64,000 nt of DNA from the NCBI GenBank assembly GCA_949987705.1, contig CATLJY010000173.1, positions 1-64,000 on the forward strand. The letters are read 5' to 3'. Positions within the stretch are counted from its first letter, which is position 1. Every line of letters begins with the position of its first letter. A program made the position numbers and the translations under genes. The notes under the pieces are model-generated. The model made no database searches and was not told the origin of the DNA. It worked only from the letters and a program-made list of their open reading frames with translations. This document shows positions 44,188-53,944 of the stretch, piece by piece. The DNA comes from Thereva unica (lineage: Eukaryota > Arthropoda > Insecta > Diptera > Therevidae).

Positions 44188-45495
44188 TTGCAAAGTGGAA
44201 AATCAATATCTTCATCTAGTATTTATTCCTTAGATCCTGTTTTGGATGAAAATGGATTGCTACGAGTTAAAACTCGACTACAAGAAGCGAGTATGGGATA
44301 TGATGCAGAATTTCCAGTAATTATACCAAAAAATTGTTATTTTTCAAAGCTTATTGTTTTAGACGCTCACGAGCGAGTACTCCACGGAGGAGTCAACGCT
44401 ACGTTAGTACGCATTAGGGAGAAATTTTGGATTCTGAGAGCTCGTCAGCTGGTGAAATCAACGTTAGCGAAATGCGGAGTTTGTAAACGCCTTAAGGGAA
44501 GGCCTGCTGTTCAGCCTTTTGCACCTCTACCTAGAAGTAGTAGATTAAATGCTTCACGGCCGTTCGAAACAACGGGCATAGACTTTGCTGGCCCTCTTTA
44601 TGTGAAGCTTTCAGACGGAGATATCGCTACATGTAAGGTGTATATTTTATTATTTACGTGCGCTACCGTTCGTGCTATTCATCTTGAACTGGTCCCTAGC
44701 TTGAATAACGATTCCTGTATTCTGACAATAAGGCGCTTTATATCGCGCAGAGAAACCCCTAAAAGATTCATTTCAGATAATGCTATGACCTTCAAACGAG
44801 CATCTAAAGACCTCAAACAACTTGGAAATATAGTATACTCAGATCAATTACAAGGTTTCATTAGTAACCATGAGATAGAATGGAATTTCATAGCTGAGCG
44901 TGCCCCTTGGTGGGGTGGCTTTTGGGAGCGCCTAGTTAAGAGCGTTAAGGAAATACTACGGGTCACAGTTGGACGATCTACGCTCACTTCAGAGCAACTA
45001 CATACATTTTTGACTGAGGCTGAATGCGCGGTCAACTCTCGACCTTTATCATACATAAGTGATGATCCCTTAGATCTTTCGCCTTTGACACCTGCACATT
45101 TTTTACTTGGATGTTTTTCAATGCCACTCCAAGTTGATACTTCAAAGATTCAAGATAATGACCTTCGCTCTGCGTGGAAAACGCGCCTTCGCTCAACACA
45201 TATTTTTATCAAACGTTGGAGAACAGAATACCTGCAGCAGCTCAGGTCCGCGCATCATTCGGTGAGACTTTCATCAACAAATATCAACGTAGGTGACGTG
45301 GTTCTCCTACACGACTCATCATTGCCGCGTGTTCTTTGGAAGCTAGCAAGAGTTGAGTCTACTTTTCCTGGAAGAGATGGGAGGATTCGTGCTTGTGAGG
45401 TTCGCTTAGCCAATGGATCTAAGTTTGGAAGAGCGGTGCAACTTCTGTATCCCTTAGAATTATCACACAATATCGCGGATTCGCCGGGCGGAGGA
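44188..45495 (+). pseudogene. BEL integrase
   Basis: H-H-C-C entry (H-E-R-V-L-H-G-G, C-G-V-C-K-R), then the core: G-I-D-F-A-G (first Asp), I-S-D-N-A-M-T-F (second Asp) and the BEL-specific A-P-W-W-G-G-F-W-E-R-L-V (Glu). C-terminal part with N-S-R-P-L-S-Y, P-A-H-F-L-L-G and N-V-G-D-V-V-L-L (DUF5641-like). 437 codons are open; the module itself looks intact, and the damage to BEL pol lies upstream. The frame ends at the 3' LTR (45501). Confidence 0.92.
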
Positions 45496-45697
45496 TGTTG
45501 AAAATCTACATACATATACATCTATACTCTAACTCATCATTCTTGCGTGAGAGAGTTCAGTTGCGACGATTAAGCCGGACAGTGCGCTAGTACCGAAAAC
45601 ACCCGCTTTAAAGATTTAATAAAGTTTTGTTATATAAAACGTGTCTTTTCTTTCGATTACGTATCCTTTCTTTTTTATCCCGCTGAGTTTGATTTTT
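45496..45697 (+). repeat. BEL 3' LTR
   Basis: Starts TGTTGAAAAT after CGGGCGGAGGA, a weak polypurine tract. It matches the 5' LTR nearly base for base until GAGTTT(G)ATTTTT, where it runs into element I sequence (GATCTTGCAAAGG). Confidence 0.88.
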
Positions 45698-45845
45698 GAT
45701 CTTGCAAAGGTTGGAAGCCACGAAGGGCCTCAACTTACATCTACCGCTGCCGATCATATTAAGCCATGGAGTCAGCTCAACGATAGCGAAGACGATGAAG
45801 ATGACGAGGATGACTCGGAGGCAGACGATCACCAGGATGGCAGAA
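45698..45845 (+). pseudogene. Element I pol, C-terminal end
   Basis: Codes for a short segment K-V-G-S-H-E-G-P, then T-T-A-A-D-like and H-I-K-P-W, followed by the acidic run S-E-D-D-E-D-D-E-D-D-S-E. This is the normal end of pol in this type of element and continues directly into the LTR. Element II has a similar acidic end. No polypurine tract is obvious before the LTR. Confidence 0.8.
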
Positions 45846-46148
45846 TGTGGGAAATGCAATCCCGATAACAGTAATTTGTATCGTTATGCCGCTTATCAGT
45901 AGTGGCATTCCGTCGCAGCACTCACTCAATCGTCGTTCAGCAATGCGATAAGTGTACGGGAAAACGCGAAGCCGCAAAGCCGCATTATTTTTTCCTACTA
46001 ATTTTTTTCTTTATTGTTGTGTTTTGGATATTAGAACTCTTTTGAACTCGGTTATTTTTTTGTTTCTTCTTCTATTAAATTTGTGATTTTTTTTAATAAA
46101 GTTATTATGGATTATTGCTATTCCTTTTTTTTATTTATAAAACCCACA
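45846..46148 (+). repeat. Element I 3' LTR
   Basis: 303 bp, TGTGGGAAAT to AAAACCCACA. See the 5' copy for the uneven distribution of differences. Confidence 0.92.
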
Positions 46149-46321
46149 TATGTAAGTTATTTGTAAAAAAATAATTAAGTTGATGCTAATGGCAATACTA
46201 ATTTGCTGAATTATGTATTTCTTATTTGTTTTGAAATTCTCAGAAATTAAGTCCGAGTAAGTGCTGCGTTTTCTAAATTTAACTTGAAACTCCTACTTTT
46301 CTTCAAAATGTAAATAACTTA

Positions 46322-46441
46322 GGCTGCTCGCACACTGCATCAGAATTTGTACGATTTTGTGCGAATTCTGATGAAATTGTATGCTATTTCGTCGGAATTC
46401 GCACAAATTCGTACAAATTCTGATCCAGTGTGCGAGCAGCC
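46322..46441. mobile_element. 120-bp hairpin MITE, TTA duplication (PIF/Harbinger-like)
   Basis: Nearly the whole element is an inverted repeat: GGCTGCTCGCACACTG on the left pairs with CAGTGTGCGAGCAGCC on the right, and the inner arms (AGAATTTGTACGA, TCGTACAAATTCT) pair too. TTA is present on both sides (46319-46321, 46442-46444). A 3-bp TWA target is characteristic of PIF/Harbinger. No coding capacity. Confidence 0.85.
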
Positions 46442-46444
46442 TTA

Positions 46445-46781
46445 TTCGTCAGTTCATATTAATAACGATAATTTAAATCATTTGTTTTATAGGTTGCCAA
46501 AAAAAGGTAGGAACATTAGCGGAACATACAAAAGAAAGTATAACTATTTAGAAAAAGAAAACTTGAATTAAGATTAGTTGAAGTAAAACTATTAAAAACT
46601 TGAAATTGTGAATGTAGCGACTGAGCTACAGCATAGTGAAATAATGTATTTATCTAATTGTGAAGTTGTGTTAGTTATTTATATTTTTGCGTTGTTATTT
46701 CCGGAAATGTTATTTTATTATTATTATATTATTGAAATATCTTTTTATTTATAATATGTATATTTGAAAGAAATGGTGTAT
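46445..46781. other. AT-rich spacer
   Basis: Non-coding as far as I can see; a 74-codon + frame ending at 46571 crosses the MITE and has no known motif. Confidence 0.45.
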
Positions 46782-46916
46782 TTATAAAGAATTTTTTATA
46801 TTATTTCTAATAGTTTCTGCTCTTTTTTTAAGTGAGCCTCTTGCAGGTAATGTTCCTATCATGTCCTGATCATAATCTTCAATTACTTTAGAATGTGATA
46901 TAATTGAAGTGCTTTT
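46782..46916 (-). other. Possible terminal exon of an unrecognised gene
   Basis: On the minus strand CAG at 46917-46919 precedes an open frame of 44 codons ending in TAA. It contains V-I-E-D-Y-D-Q-D-M-I-G and R-G-S-L-K-K-R-A-E-T. The composition (mixed charged, non-repetitive) is more protein-like than its surroundings and there is a correct acceptor dinucleotide, but no strong pyrimidine tract. I do not recognise the family. It could be a chance frame. Confidence 0.25.
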
Positions 46917-47077
46917 CTGTTAGATCCGTTGGAGATCTATAAGTTGTCATTTTTCTGTATAAAAACCGAATCTTAAAGTATAAATAATTAGATTAATGTA
47001 TAATTTGGAAACAGAGAAATATTGAAAAAATAATAATATTAATAATAATGGAAAAGGAAATCAAATCTATTTAAATT

Positions 47078-47311
47078 TTATTCAAACAAAGATCTGATTT
47101 CTGGCTTTTCTGCGGAATCCAGAAAACTTGTGCCATCTGGAGCCAAGATATTTCTATCAGCACTTTTTTCCAAAAGTAGACGAACGCATTCAATAGGACC
47201 TTCCCAAATTGCTTCCAATAAAGCTGTTACACCATGTTAATCTTTTGCCTTCACGTCTGTACCTTTTGTAATTAAATGGCATAAAACTTCCTTTTGGCCA
47301 TAATCAGATGC
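47078..47311 (-). pseudogene. Myotrophin-like ankyrin-repeat fragment with in-frame stop
   Basis: On the minus strand the codons read A-S-D-Y-G-Q-K-E-V-L, L-I-T-K-G-T-D-V-K-A-K-D, a TAA stop at 47237-47239, then H-G-V-T-A-L-L-E-A-I-W-E-G, C-V-R-L-L-L-E-K, P-D-G-T-S-F-L and E-I-R-S-L-F-E with a final TAA. The two ankyrin repeats, their order and the P-D-G segment match the C-terminal two thirds of myotrophin (V-1), a ~118-residue protein that binds actin capping protein and also NF-kB. The stop replaces a codon that is normally Lys (one base change AAA to TAA). Upstream the similarity ends at the A-S-D-Y. No poly(A) remnant is evident. It may be a pseudogene or the last exon of a damaged copy. 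Confidence 0.75.
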
Positions 47312-47533
47312 TCATTAATATTTGTTTCCAATGTAATTCACAAAGAAAAACTATCAAAAAAATTCGCCGACGGTAAATTAAAAACGAAATGATAAATTAT
47401 ATTATGACAAGAAAATGCCAACTAAAATGTAACTAAGCAGATAGGAGTTTTTCAGATTGATTGCACCCCTGCCAATTTGCAGCACACCGTTTGGCAAGAA
47501 AGGAAATACTAACCACTTTTTCTTTGTTTCGGT

Positions 47534-47551
47534 GGGGGGGGGGGGGGGGGG
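47534..47551 (+). repeat. G18 homopolymer tract
   Basis: Eighteen consecutive G follow GGT at 47531-47533. The run is isolated in a T-rich context. Confidence 0.95.
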
Positions 47552-47786
47552 TGAACATAAAAGATTCCTCCTCCATCTGTTTTTGTGGGGGAAATCAAAA
47601 TTTTGTTTACATTTTCTACGATGAAATCCAGTACTGCTCGAGGTTTAAGATCAGCCTTCGTGTGAATAAATGCCTGACCTTTGATTTATATTTATTTCTT
47701 CCTTCTGTGTGTTTATCGGAACTCGGTGTGTGAAAACTAACTTAAAATCAAACCGCGAACTAGATGGATGAGGAGCTGCCGTATAA

Positions 47787-47940
47787 AGGCCGCCATACAC
47801 GGTCAAATTGGATGTACATCGAAGGGCTGATGTACAACCAAAGCTATCGATTGTGGGCCGGTCGGCCGATCAAACCTCATTGCGCTTATGGGTTTGATGA
47901 AATTCTCGATGTACACCAATTTAACCGTGTATGGCGGCCT
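47787..47940. mobile_element. 154-bp hairpin MITE, TAA duplication (PIF/Harbinger-like)
   Basis: Left end AGGCCGCCATACACGGT, right end its complement (ACCGTGTATGGCGGCCT); inner arms GATGTACATCGA and TCGATGTACA also pair. TAA flanks both sides (47784-47786, 47941-47943). Unrelated in sequence to the MITE at 46322 but of the same structural type. Confidence 0.85.
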
Positions 47941-47943
47941 TAA

Positions 47944-48720
47944 TTGAGCTGCGTCGCGCCGCGCCGTTAGTTTCTTCGGCTTTCTTTATTTGCTGTCTTT
48001 GTATTGAGTTTCGTTTTACCACAGACTTAACCCTGTAGGAATTCTAGTAGGGCCTTACCGATGGAGCACTGACATAAGTAGTCATCTGCTAAGGATTATA
48101 GATTTTTTCAAACTGCGTGACACAAAAAATTGGAACAGTTTTGCGCACTTCGTTGCCAAATTTTATAAATATTGTTCTATCATTTACCGTCTTTTTAGTT
48201 AAAACGGCAACAAACACAGAAAAAATTCAACAAAATAATTTGGGAAGGGATGCGCGCATGAGAAATGAATAAAGTTAATTTATCTTTATATGTGTTGAGC
48301 AAAGCTTTTAAATACATGTAAAACTCCTGCTTAACCAAGCCAGTTTATTCATCATAATAAGCATAATTTTACTAAAATTATGCGAAATATTTCTCATCCC
48401 TAAATTTAACCTAATTTAATAAAAACTCTGACAAACTTTCTTTTGAATACATGAGCTTCTTCATTCATAAAACGACAGTTCTTCGCAGTCGCAAGCAGCA
48501 CAACCTCCCTAAGCAAAAGCGCGATTGCGCTTCCCCAATTTGATTGCCAACATACGTGCAAACATCCACGAAGTGCAACGTTCAAATTACTATTTCAAAT
48601 GATGTTCTCTAGCTAAGTTCTCAACACCACACAACATACAAAATGGTTGCCAACTTCTACTAACAATCAAAAATTTTTGATTTCATTCCAACCATTGGCA
48701 AACTTCAATTTTAAGTAACT
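47944..48720. other. Intergenic, no gene recognised
   Basis: AT-rich unique-looking sequence on both strands without domains, tandem repeats or long frames. Confidence 0.45.
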
Positions 48721-49285
48721 GTCAATTCTGACACCAACACCAAATGGGTCATTGGATCTGCGTATTCTAAATCAAATGCTCACATTTTTTAATTGCCATA
48801 ATCGCTCCTTGTTGTTCTCACTGCTGCATACACCAATCGTCTCTTTAATCGTTGATACCATCACGCATATTATTGATTATTGCCTGACAACCTCCCAAGT
48901 ACCTTTACTCTGGAAAAAAACCATACTTACTCCCATTCCTAAAAAGTCCTCCCCCATTAATTTGACAGATTTTCGCCCTCTTAGTATTCTACCCTTTCTC
49001 TCTAAAGTTTTTGAAAAAATTGTATCTACTCAAGTCGTGTGATATCTTGATTCTTATAATTTCCTTTCTACACTCGAATCTGGCTTCCGTAAATCCCACA
49101 GTTGCCAAACTGCTATATTGAAGGTTACCACTGATCTTCCTTCCGCCCTTGACCGAGGGCCGACATTGCAATACTAGTTCTTGTTGAATTCTCCAAAGCA
49201 TTCGACTCTGTAGTTCTCTCGCATTTGCTCTATAAACTTAGTCAACGGTATCACTTTTATTCTTCTTCTGTTCGTCTCTTCTCTT
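48721..49285 (+). pseudogene. Jockey-like LINE reverse transcriptase fragment
   Basis: The frame 48752-49042 carries V-P-L-L-W-K-K-T-I-L-T-P-I-P-K, then D-F-R-P-L-S-I-L-P-F-L-S-K-V-F-E-K. In broken frames to ~49260 follow S-G-F-R-K-S-H-S-C-Q-T-A and an altered D-F-S-K-A-F-D equivalent. These are RT motifs 1 to 3 of Jockey-clade LINEs. The fragment is bounded on the right by the R-family repeat. 5' and 3' parts are missing. Confidence 0.82.
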
Positions 49286-49289
49286 CCTT

Positions 49290-50003
49290 GTTTCCACTTT
49301 TGCTGATTTTGTAATTGTAGTTTATTTCTAAAAATATCAAATATTCGTTGAAGTTTAAATATTTAGCTGTCTGTGGGTACATATCGGACCCATAGAATCT
49401 ATTTCAATAAATAATATTTAATTTTTAGGTGAAAACAACGTTATATCTTGAGAAGATTATAAAAGTGAGGAATATTGAGATATCTTAGAACTTATAAGTT
49501 TCCAATTAACACATTCGAAATTTTTAGAAGAAAGCTGTTATACTCGTATAATCATATTCATATTCTTATAAAAAATACGTGAAATGTGCGTATCCCGGTA
49601 CAATTATAATTTATAAGTTTTAAATAAATTCAATTTTTAAGTGAAAACATTACTTAATTTCAGTTATATCCTAAGAAGATTTTAAAATTGAAGTTATTTG
49701 AGATATCTTATTCAATAAAACTGAAGTTATTTGAGATATCTTATTCATATCCTGGCAAAATAACAAGTTATAAGTTTCCAATTAATACATTCGCGATTTT
49801 TAGGTGAAAGCAGTTATATAATCATATTCATATAAAATAATATGAGAAATGGGCCCTGGTACAATTATAATTTATAAGGTTTCAATAAATAATATTCAAT
49901 ATTTAGGTGAAAACTTTACGTTATATCCTAAGAAGATTTTAAAAGTGAAGATATTTCAAGATATCTTATTCAATTAAAGTGAAGATATTTGAGATATCTT
50001 ATT
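49290..50003. repeat. R-family repeat, copy 2
   Basis: The head (49300-49396) duplicates 1120-1216. Three or so units follow with TTTATAAGTTT(T/C), TTTTTAGGTGAAAAC, ATATCCTAAGAAGATTTTAAA and TTTGAGATATCTTATT. Element IV is inserted in the last unit at 50003. Confidence 0.8.
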
Positions 50004-51219
50004 TATTACGTTCAAGATTTCGCGTAATTCCCGGCGTGCGGTGCTCAACGTTGGGGTGGGTGGTATACGACTTTTCTTATTTGGGCGCCACGTAGTTTTA
50101 ACGGTCTACGAACCGATTATTATATAAACAAACTTGAAGGACAGTTAGTTTTGTATTTTTATTTACACTTGAATTTTGAATTCTTAAACAATCAATTTAA
50201 TTTAATAATACTCAATAATCAATTTAATCAATAATAAAGGTTATAAATTCCTACCCGTGCCTAGCCTTATCCCGATCTTAATCTCATTTTCTTCAAAAAA
50301 ATTCGATTTACGGTTTTCTTCTTCGCTTTCCCGTTAATACCAACTATACTATAATTAAACTTTTCGATTTCGGTTTTCTTTTCTTTCCCGTTAATATGAA
50401 CTATACTATAACTTCACTCTATCACATTCCGGACTCTATCGTATCAAAAAAACAAAAAGCCCCCTACCACACAAGGGCCCATGTTTATATAGGGAAATGG
50501 CCCCTATTTCCAAAGGTTCCCGCTGTTTACAATACTGTTTCCGACCGTTCCAATGATGTTGGTTGGAATTGGTAAGTCGGTTATAATCGGTAAACATTTT
50601 AAATATTATCAATAATATTTTTCATAAATCTTGGACCTTGGATTTTTGGCAGCCGGGTGCTACTCCTGGGAAAATTCTACGTGCAAGCACAATCTCGCAA
50701 ACGGCGAAGAAGTCAGAAGTATGGTCTGGATATGCTTGCCGGATTTTCCAGGGCTAACCCATTTCTCCCGTTCATCATCCCCTAGAGCACTCCTTGGTTG
50801 TTAATATGCCTTCTGGTATTATTATGTAGTCTTGTGCTGTGAAATTTAGTATATTTATTTTATGCGTGATTATATTATAGAGATTAAAATCGGTACGGGC
50901 TCAATTCACAGGTGAGTTTTATGTATTTAATTAATACCTACTATTTACAATTTTTTTATTTATTTAATTACGACTATTTATTAAATTATATCTATTTTTT
51001 TCCATTTTGGTGATCGCCTATGGGCTGCTCCGCTTCTAGCGGTTGGTTCTGGATTTCAAAAAAAGAGGTCCTGGATTTAAAAAAAAGAGACCTGAAGAGA
51101 CCTGAAAAGAGAGATCCAGCAGCAGTAAAGTTCTTTAAGGGACGACACACATAGGTAAGTATCTATAGCATACTATTATATATTAAATATTAACGCCTCT
51201 TTATTTTTAGGTCGTAACA
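50004..51219 (-). repeat. Element IV 3' LTR
   Basis: 1216 bp. It matches 56668-57860 closely; the main differences are short indels (about 18 bp absent from the other copy near 57690, and a few bases near 50035). Confidence 0.92.
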
Positions 51220-51234
51220 TACCTCCCCTTCCTT
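51220..51234 (-). promoter_or_regulatory. Element IV polypurine tract
   Basis: AAGGAAGGGGAGGTA on the minus strand, directly against the 3' LTR. Confidence 0.85.
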
Positions 51235-51470
51235 CAAGAGATTTCGAAGAATAGATTCGAAGAAATCTCAAGAGGTATGAATGTTATCTCTCTCCCAGTG
51301 TCAAATTTCAGTCTATAAAGCTAACTATATACCATTACCCTGCCTTATCCTATTTCTTATCGCTACAAGTTAACCACCACCATGTCTTATTCTACTACAA
51401 GTTACCACCACCACGTCTTCCTCTACTGCTTTTATTCTATAAGCTTATTTATAACTATGTAACTTCTCCT

Positions 51471-52754
51471 TCAGCCTGGGGTTGACAAATCCGAATTCTC
51501 GGCTATCTTTAAGTCCTTGGCATGCCAAACTCCAGCATCTTTACCGGTGCGATCTTTTAATTGATAAGTCCACGGAGACAATACTTTTGTTATGGTAAAT
51601 GGCCCCACGTATTTCGGGGCTAGCTTTGCACTGAAATATTGCGCGGCATCGGACAGAACATAGTTCTTCCGTAAAACTAAATCATTAACGTAATACCTCT
51701 GATCTCTTCTTCTAAGGTTGTAGGTGTTTTTCGTTGCTTCTGCTAATTTGCTTAACCTTGCCCTGACGTCTTTCCACAAGTCTTGCAGTACCTTCGAACG
51801 GACTTCGGGGTTGTCTTCTCCCTGACTCGCCCCATGCGCCTGGCCATGTAACACCATTTCCTTGCCGAAGTTAATAAAGTATGGCGTAAACTTCGTGCCC
51901 TTGTGTGTTCCAGTTCGAATTGCGCAGCCAATTTTTGCTAGGTATGTGTCCCACGTCCGATGGTTATCAGATACATAGGCGCGCAACATAGACTTAACAT
52001 TTTGATTCATCCTTTCAGTCGGGTTCGCTTGAGGGTGGTAGAGTGCTGTGTAATTGATTGTTGATTTAAACTGCTGCCCGTTATCGCAGACTAGGACCTT
52101 AGGCACGCCGAAGATTAAGAATATTGACTCCTCTAAGATGCGGCAAATAGGTGGAGCGGTGGCAGAACGCAAAGGGAAAAGCAAGGGAAATTTACTGAAA
52201 TAATCTACAATGGTTAAAATATATTTATATCCGCGGTTAGATCTTGGTAAGGGAACGATTAAATCAATACCTACGCATTCCCAAGGGTGACTACCGACCA
52301 CGCGAGTAGTCATCAGGCCTGCCGGTTTCTTTCGCTCTGGTTTTGTCGTTTGACACGTCATGCAACGTTTAACATATGAAGCAACATCGCTCTTCATTTT
52401 CGGCCAATAAAAACGTTGGGCAATTCGGGCGTAAGTTTTCTTTACCCCTCCATGTCCTGCGGTTGGAACATCATGTGCCTCTAGCAAAGCTTCTTTTCTT
52501 TCTGCTTTCGGTAATACCCTTTTCCAGTCGAAATCCTCCTGAGATAACTCTGAGTACTTTGGTCGTACGTGCTTCCAGAGCTTACCGTGCGTGATCTTCC
52601 AGTCTGGAAACCGTTCAGGATTCTTCTTTATTTTCTCTGACATACCCTGGTACCATGGATCGTCGGTTGCAGAGCCATCCCCTAGTGAATCTATGGCCGG
52701 AACTGATCGCGACAAGAGGTCCGGCAACAGGTGTTCCTTGCCTTTCCTATGCAC
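51471..52754 (-). CDS. Element IV integrase (open frame, shortened core)
   Basis: 427 codons. The start region (R-K-G-K-E-H-L-L-P-D-L-L-S-R) is the RNase H end. The zinc domain follows (H-D-V-P-T-A-G-H, C-M-T-C), then the core with G-I-D-L-I-V (first Asp), V-C-D-N-G-Q-Q-F (second Asp) and P-T-E-R-M-N (Glu). Only 22 residues separate the second Asp from the Glu instead of the usual ~35, so an in-frame deletion has removed part of the core and the enzyme is probably inactive despite its open frame. The C-terminus has P-K-Y-V-G-P-F-T-I-T, a GPY/F module. Confidence 0.92.
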   Translation of the reverse strand: MHRKGKEHLLPDLLSRSVPAIDSLGDGSATDDPWYQGMSEKIKKNPERFPDWKITHGKLWKHVRPKYSELSQEDFDWKRVLPKAERKEALLEAHDVPTAGHGGVKKTYARIAQRFYWPKMKSDVASYVKRCMTCQTTKPERKKPAGLMTTRVVGSHPWECVGIDLIVPLPRSNRGYKYILTIVDYFSKFPLLFPLRSATAPPICRILEESIFLIFGVPKVLVCDNGQQFKSTINYTALYHPQANPTERMNQNVKSMLRAYVSDNHRTWDTYLAKIGCAIRTGTHKGTKFTPYFINFGKEMVLHGQAHGASQGEDNPEVRSKVLQDLWKDVRARLSKLAEATKNTYNLRRRDQRYYVNDLVLRKNYVLSDAAQYFSAKLAPKYVGPFTITKVLSPWTYQLKDRTGKDAGVWHAKDLKIAENSDLSTPG

Positions 52755-52779
52755 TATGTCAAAATCGTATTGTTGTAAT

Positions 52780-53499
52780 CTAATTGCCCATCGGGCTAGT
52801 CGGCCTGTAGGATCCTTTATCCTTCAAGTTATGAAGCCATACGAAAGATGCATGATCTGTAACAACTGTAAAACTGGTTCCCTCGATATATGGTCGTAAC
52901 TTCTCAATGGCCCATAGTACGGCGAGGCATTCGCGTTCCGTGGTAGAATAATTTCTTTCTGCCTTATTCAACGACCTACTTAAATATGCTATTACCTTAT
53001 CCTGTCCTTCGATGTGTTGCGTGAGAACTGCGCCAAATCCATAACCCGAAGCATCGGTATGGATTGATTACAAAAGGGAATTCGAAGTTTGGGCAGGTGA
53101 GTATGGGTGCGCTTACTAAACAATCTTTCGCTTTCTGAAATGCTCCCTCACACTGCGGCGACCATACAAACTTAGTTCTCTTCTTCAACAACGCCGTAAT
53201 CGGAGCGATTAGGGTAGCGAAGTTAGGGACAAATCGACGGTACCATGACATTGTGCCAATGAATTTCCGTACTTCCGTGACCGACTTCGGGTTTGCGATA
53301 TTTAAAATCCCCTGTACCTTCTCTGGATTGACCTGAAGCCCATTTTCTCCCACAACGTAGCCCAGGAATTTTAATTCCTCTTTACAGAATTCGCATTTGT
53401 CAAAGTTAATAACGAGACCTGCTTCTCCAATTTTTTTTAATACTTCGCTCAGCACCTCCTTGTGTTCCTCGAATGACTGCGTTACAATAATGATGTCGT
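52780..53499 (-). pseudogene. Element IV RT end and RNase H
   Basis: 53499 to 52997 carries the D-D-I-I-I half of the RT active site, then F-D-K-C-E-F, L-K-F-L-G-Y-V-V, and the thumb W-Y-R-R-F-V-P-N-F-A. The frame shifts near 53050 just before the RNase H start (T-D-A-S). RNase H continues at 52971-52780 with [10 protein letters not shown] and V-T-D-H-A-S. A further frameshift separates this from the integrase frame. Confidence 0.87.
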
Positions 53500-53504
53500 C
53501 CAGG

Positions 53505-53939
53505 GTGTCAATTCTGGTTCGGTGCAGTGAAAACGTGAAAAAAAGTTTACACTTGACGTTTTACACACCTTTTTTCACTTTATCACTGCACTCAGCCTGA
53601 AAAAGCGATTCTCGTTGCATTCGTGTAAACTTAATGCTGAATAAAGGCTGAATTGAATTTTTATACTAGCAAGTGACAGTTTATCAAATCTAGTCAGGGT
53701 AAAATTTTTTATTACTCAGATCGCCCCCCCTAAAAAACTTTTCTAGATCCGCCCTTGAATCTAGTAGGTACATATCTAAAGTGTAAACTTTTCACGACTT
53801 CACTCCAAATTTCACGGTGTAAAATTTTTTTATACGTGCAAAGTTTTTGACAGTGGTTTGCACGGTATAAGAATCGCAATCAAAGGTGTAAACGTGTAAT
53901 GTGTTTTCACGTTTTCGATGCACCGAACCAGAATTGCCC
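53505..53939. mobile_element. 435-bp MITE in the RT active site, 5-bp duplication CCAGG
   Basis: Inverted ends G(T)GTCAATTCTGGTTCGG and CCGAACCAGAATTGCCC pair over about 20 bp. CCAGG occurs at 53500-53504 and 53940-53944. Inside are several GTGTAAA(A)/TTTACAC motifs near both ends. It splits the RT between Tyr-Leu and Asp-Asp of the catalytic box. No coding capacity; superfamily not assigned. Confidence 0.85.
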
Positions 53940-53944
53940 CCAGG

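Larger units (their letters stand above)
32031..45697 (+). mobile_element. BEL/Pao retrotransposon in element I integrase
   Basis: LTRs of ~205 bp (TGTTGAAAAT to TTTTTGACA) lie at 32031-32235 and 45496-45697. PBS complements tRNA-Phe. Gag and a BEL-type pol (protease, RT with YLDD, RNase H, integrase with DDE) are recognisable, split by Gypsy-B. At the right junction the last LTR bases and about eight bases of flank are missing when compared with the left LTR and with the expected element I frame, so no target duplication is preserved. Pol has three frame breaks. The LTR copies are otherwise almost identical, so the element is young. Confidence 0.9.
7203..46148 (+). mobile_element. Element I: outer Ty3/Gypsy retrotransposon hosting the whole nest
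   Basis: It is bounded by a pair of ~304-bp LTRs beginning TGTGGG and ending CCCACA. Its own segments are 7203-8008, 15198-16772, 19780-20534, 30508-32030 and 45698-46148, about 5.5 kb in all. Read in order these give LTR, tRNA-Leu-type PBS, gag with SAP-like N-terminus, two zinc knuckles, protease, RT, RNase H, integrase with GPY/F-like end, and LTR. The intervening DNA consists of four younger insertions (element II, a pogo/Tigger-like transposon, Gypsy-A, BEL). The flanks (ATTACA on the left, TATGTA on the right) do not match, so no target duplication is claimed. The element is dead: frames are broken in gag, protease and integrase. Confidence 0.88.

Noticed and set aside
33633..46148. Envelope gene (errantivirus) in any Gypsy element
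   Set aside because: No frame with signal peptide, furin site and transmembrane anchor lies between any pol and its 3' LTR.
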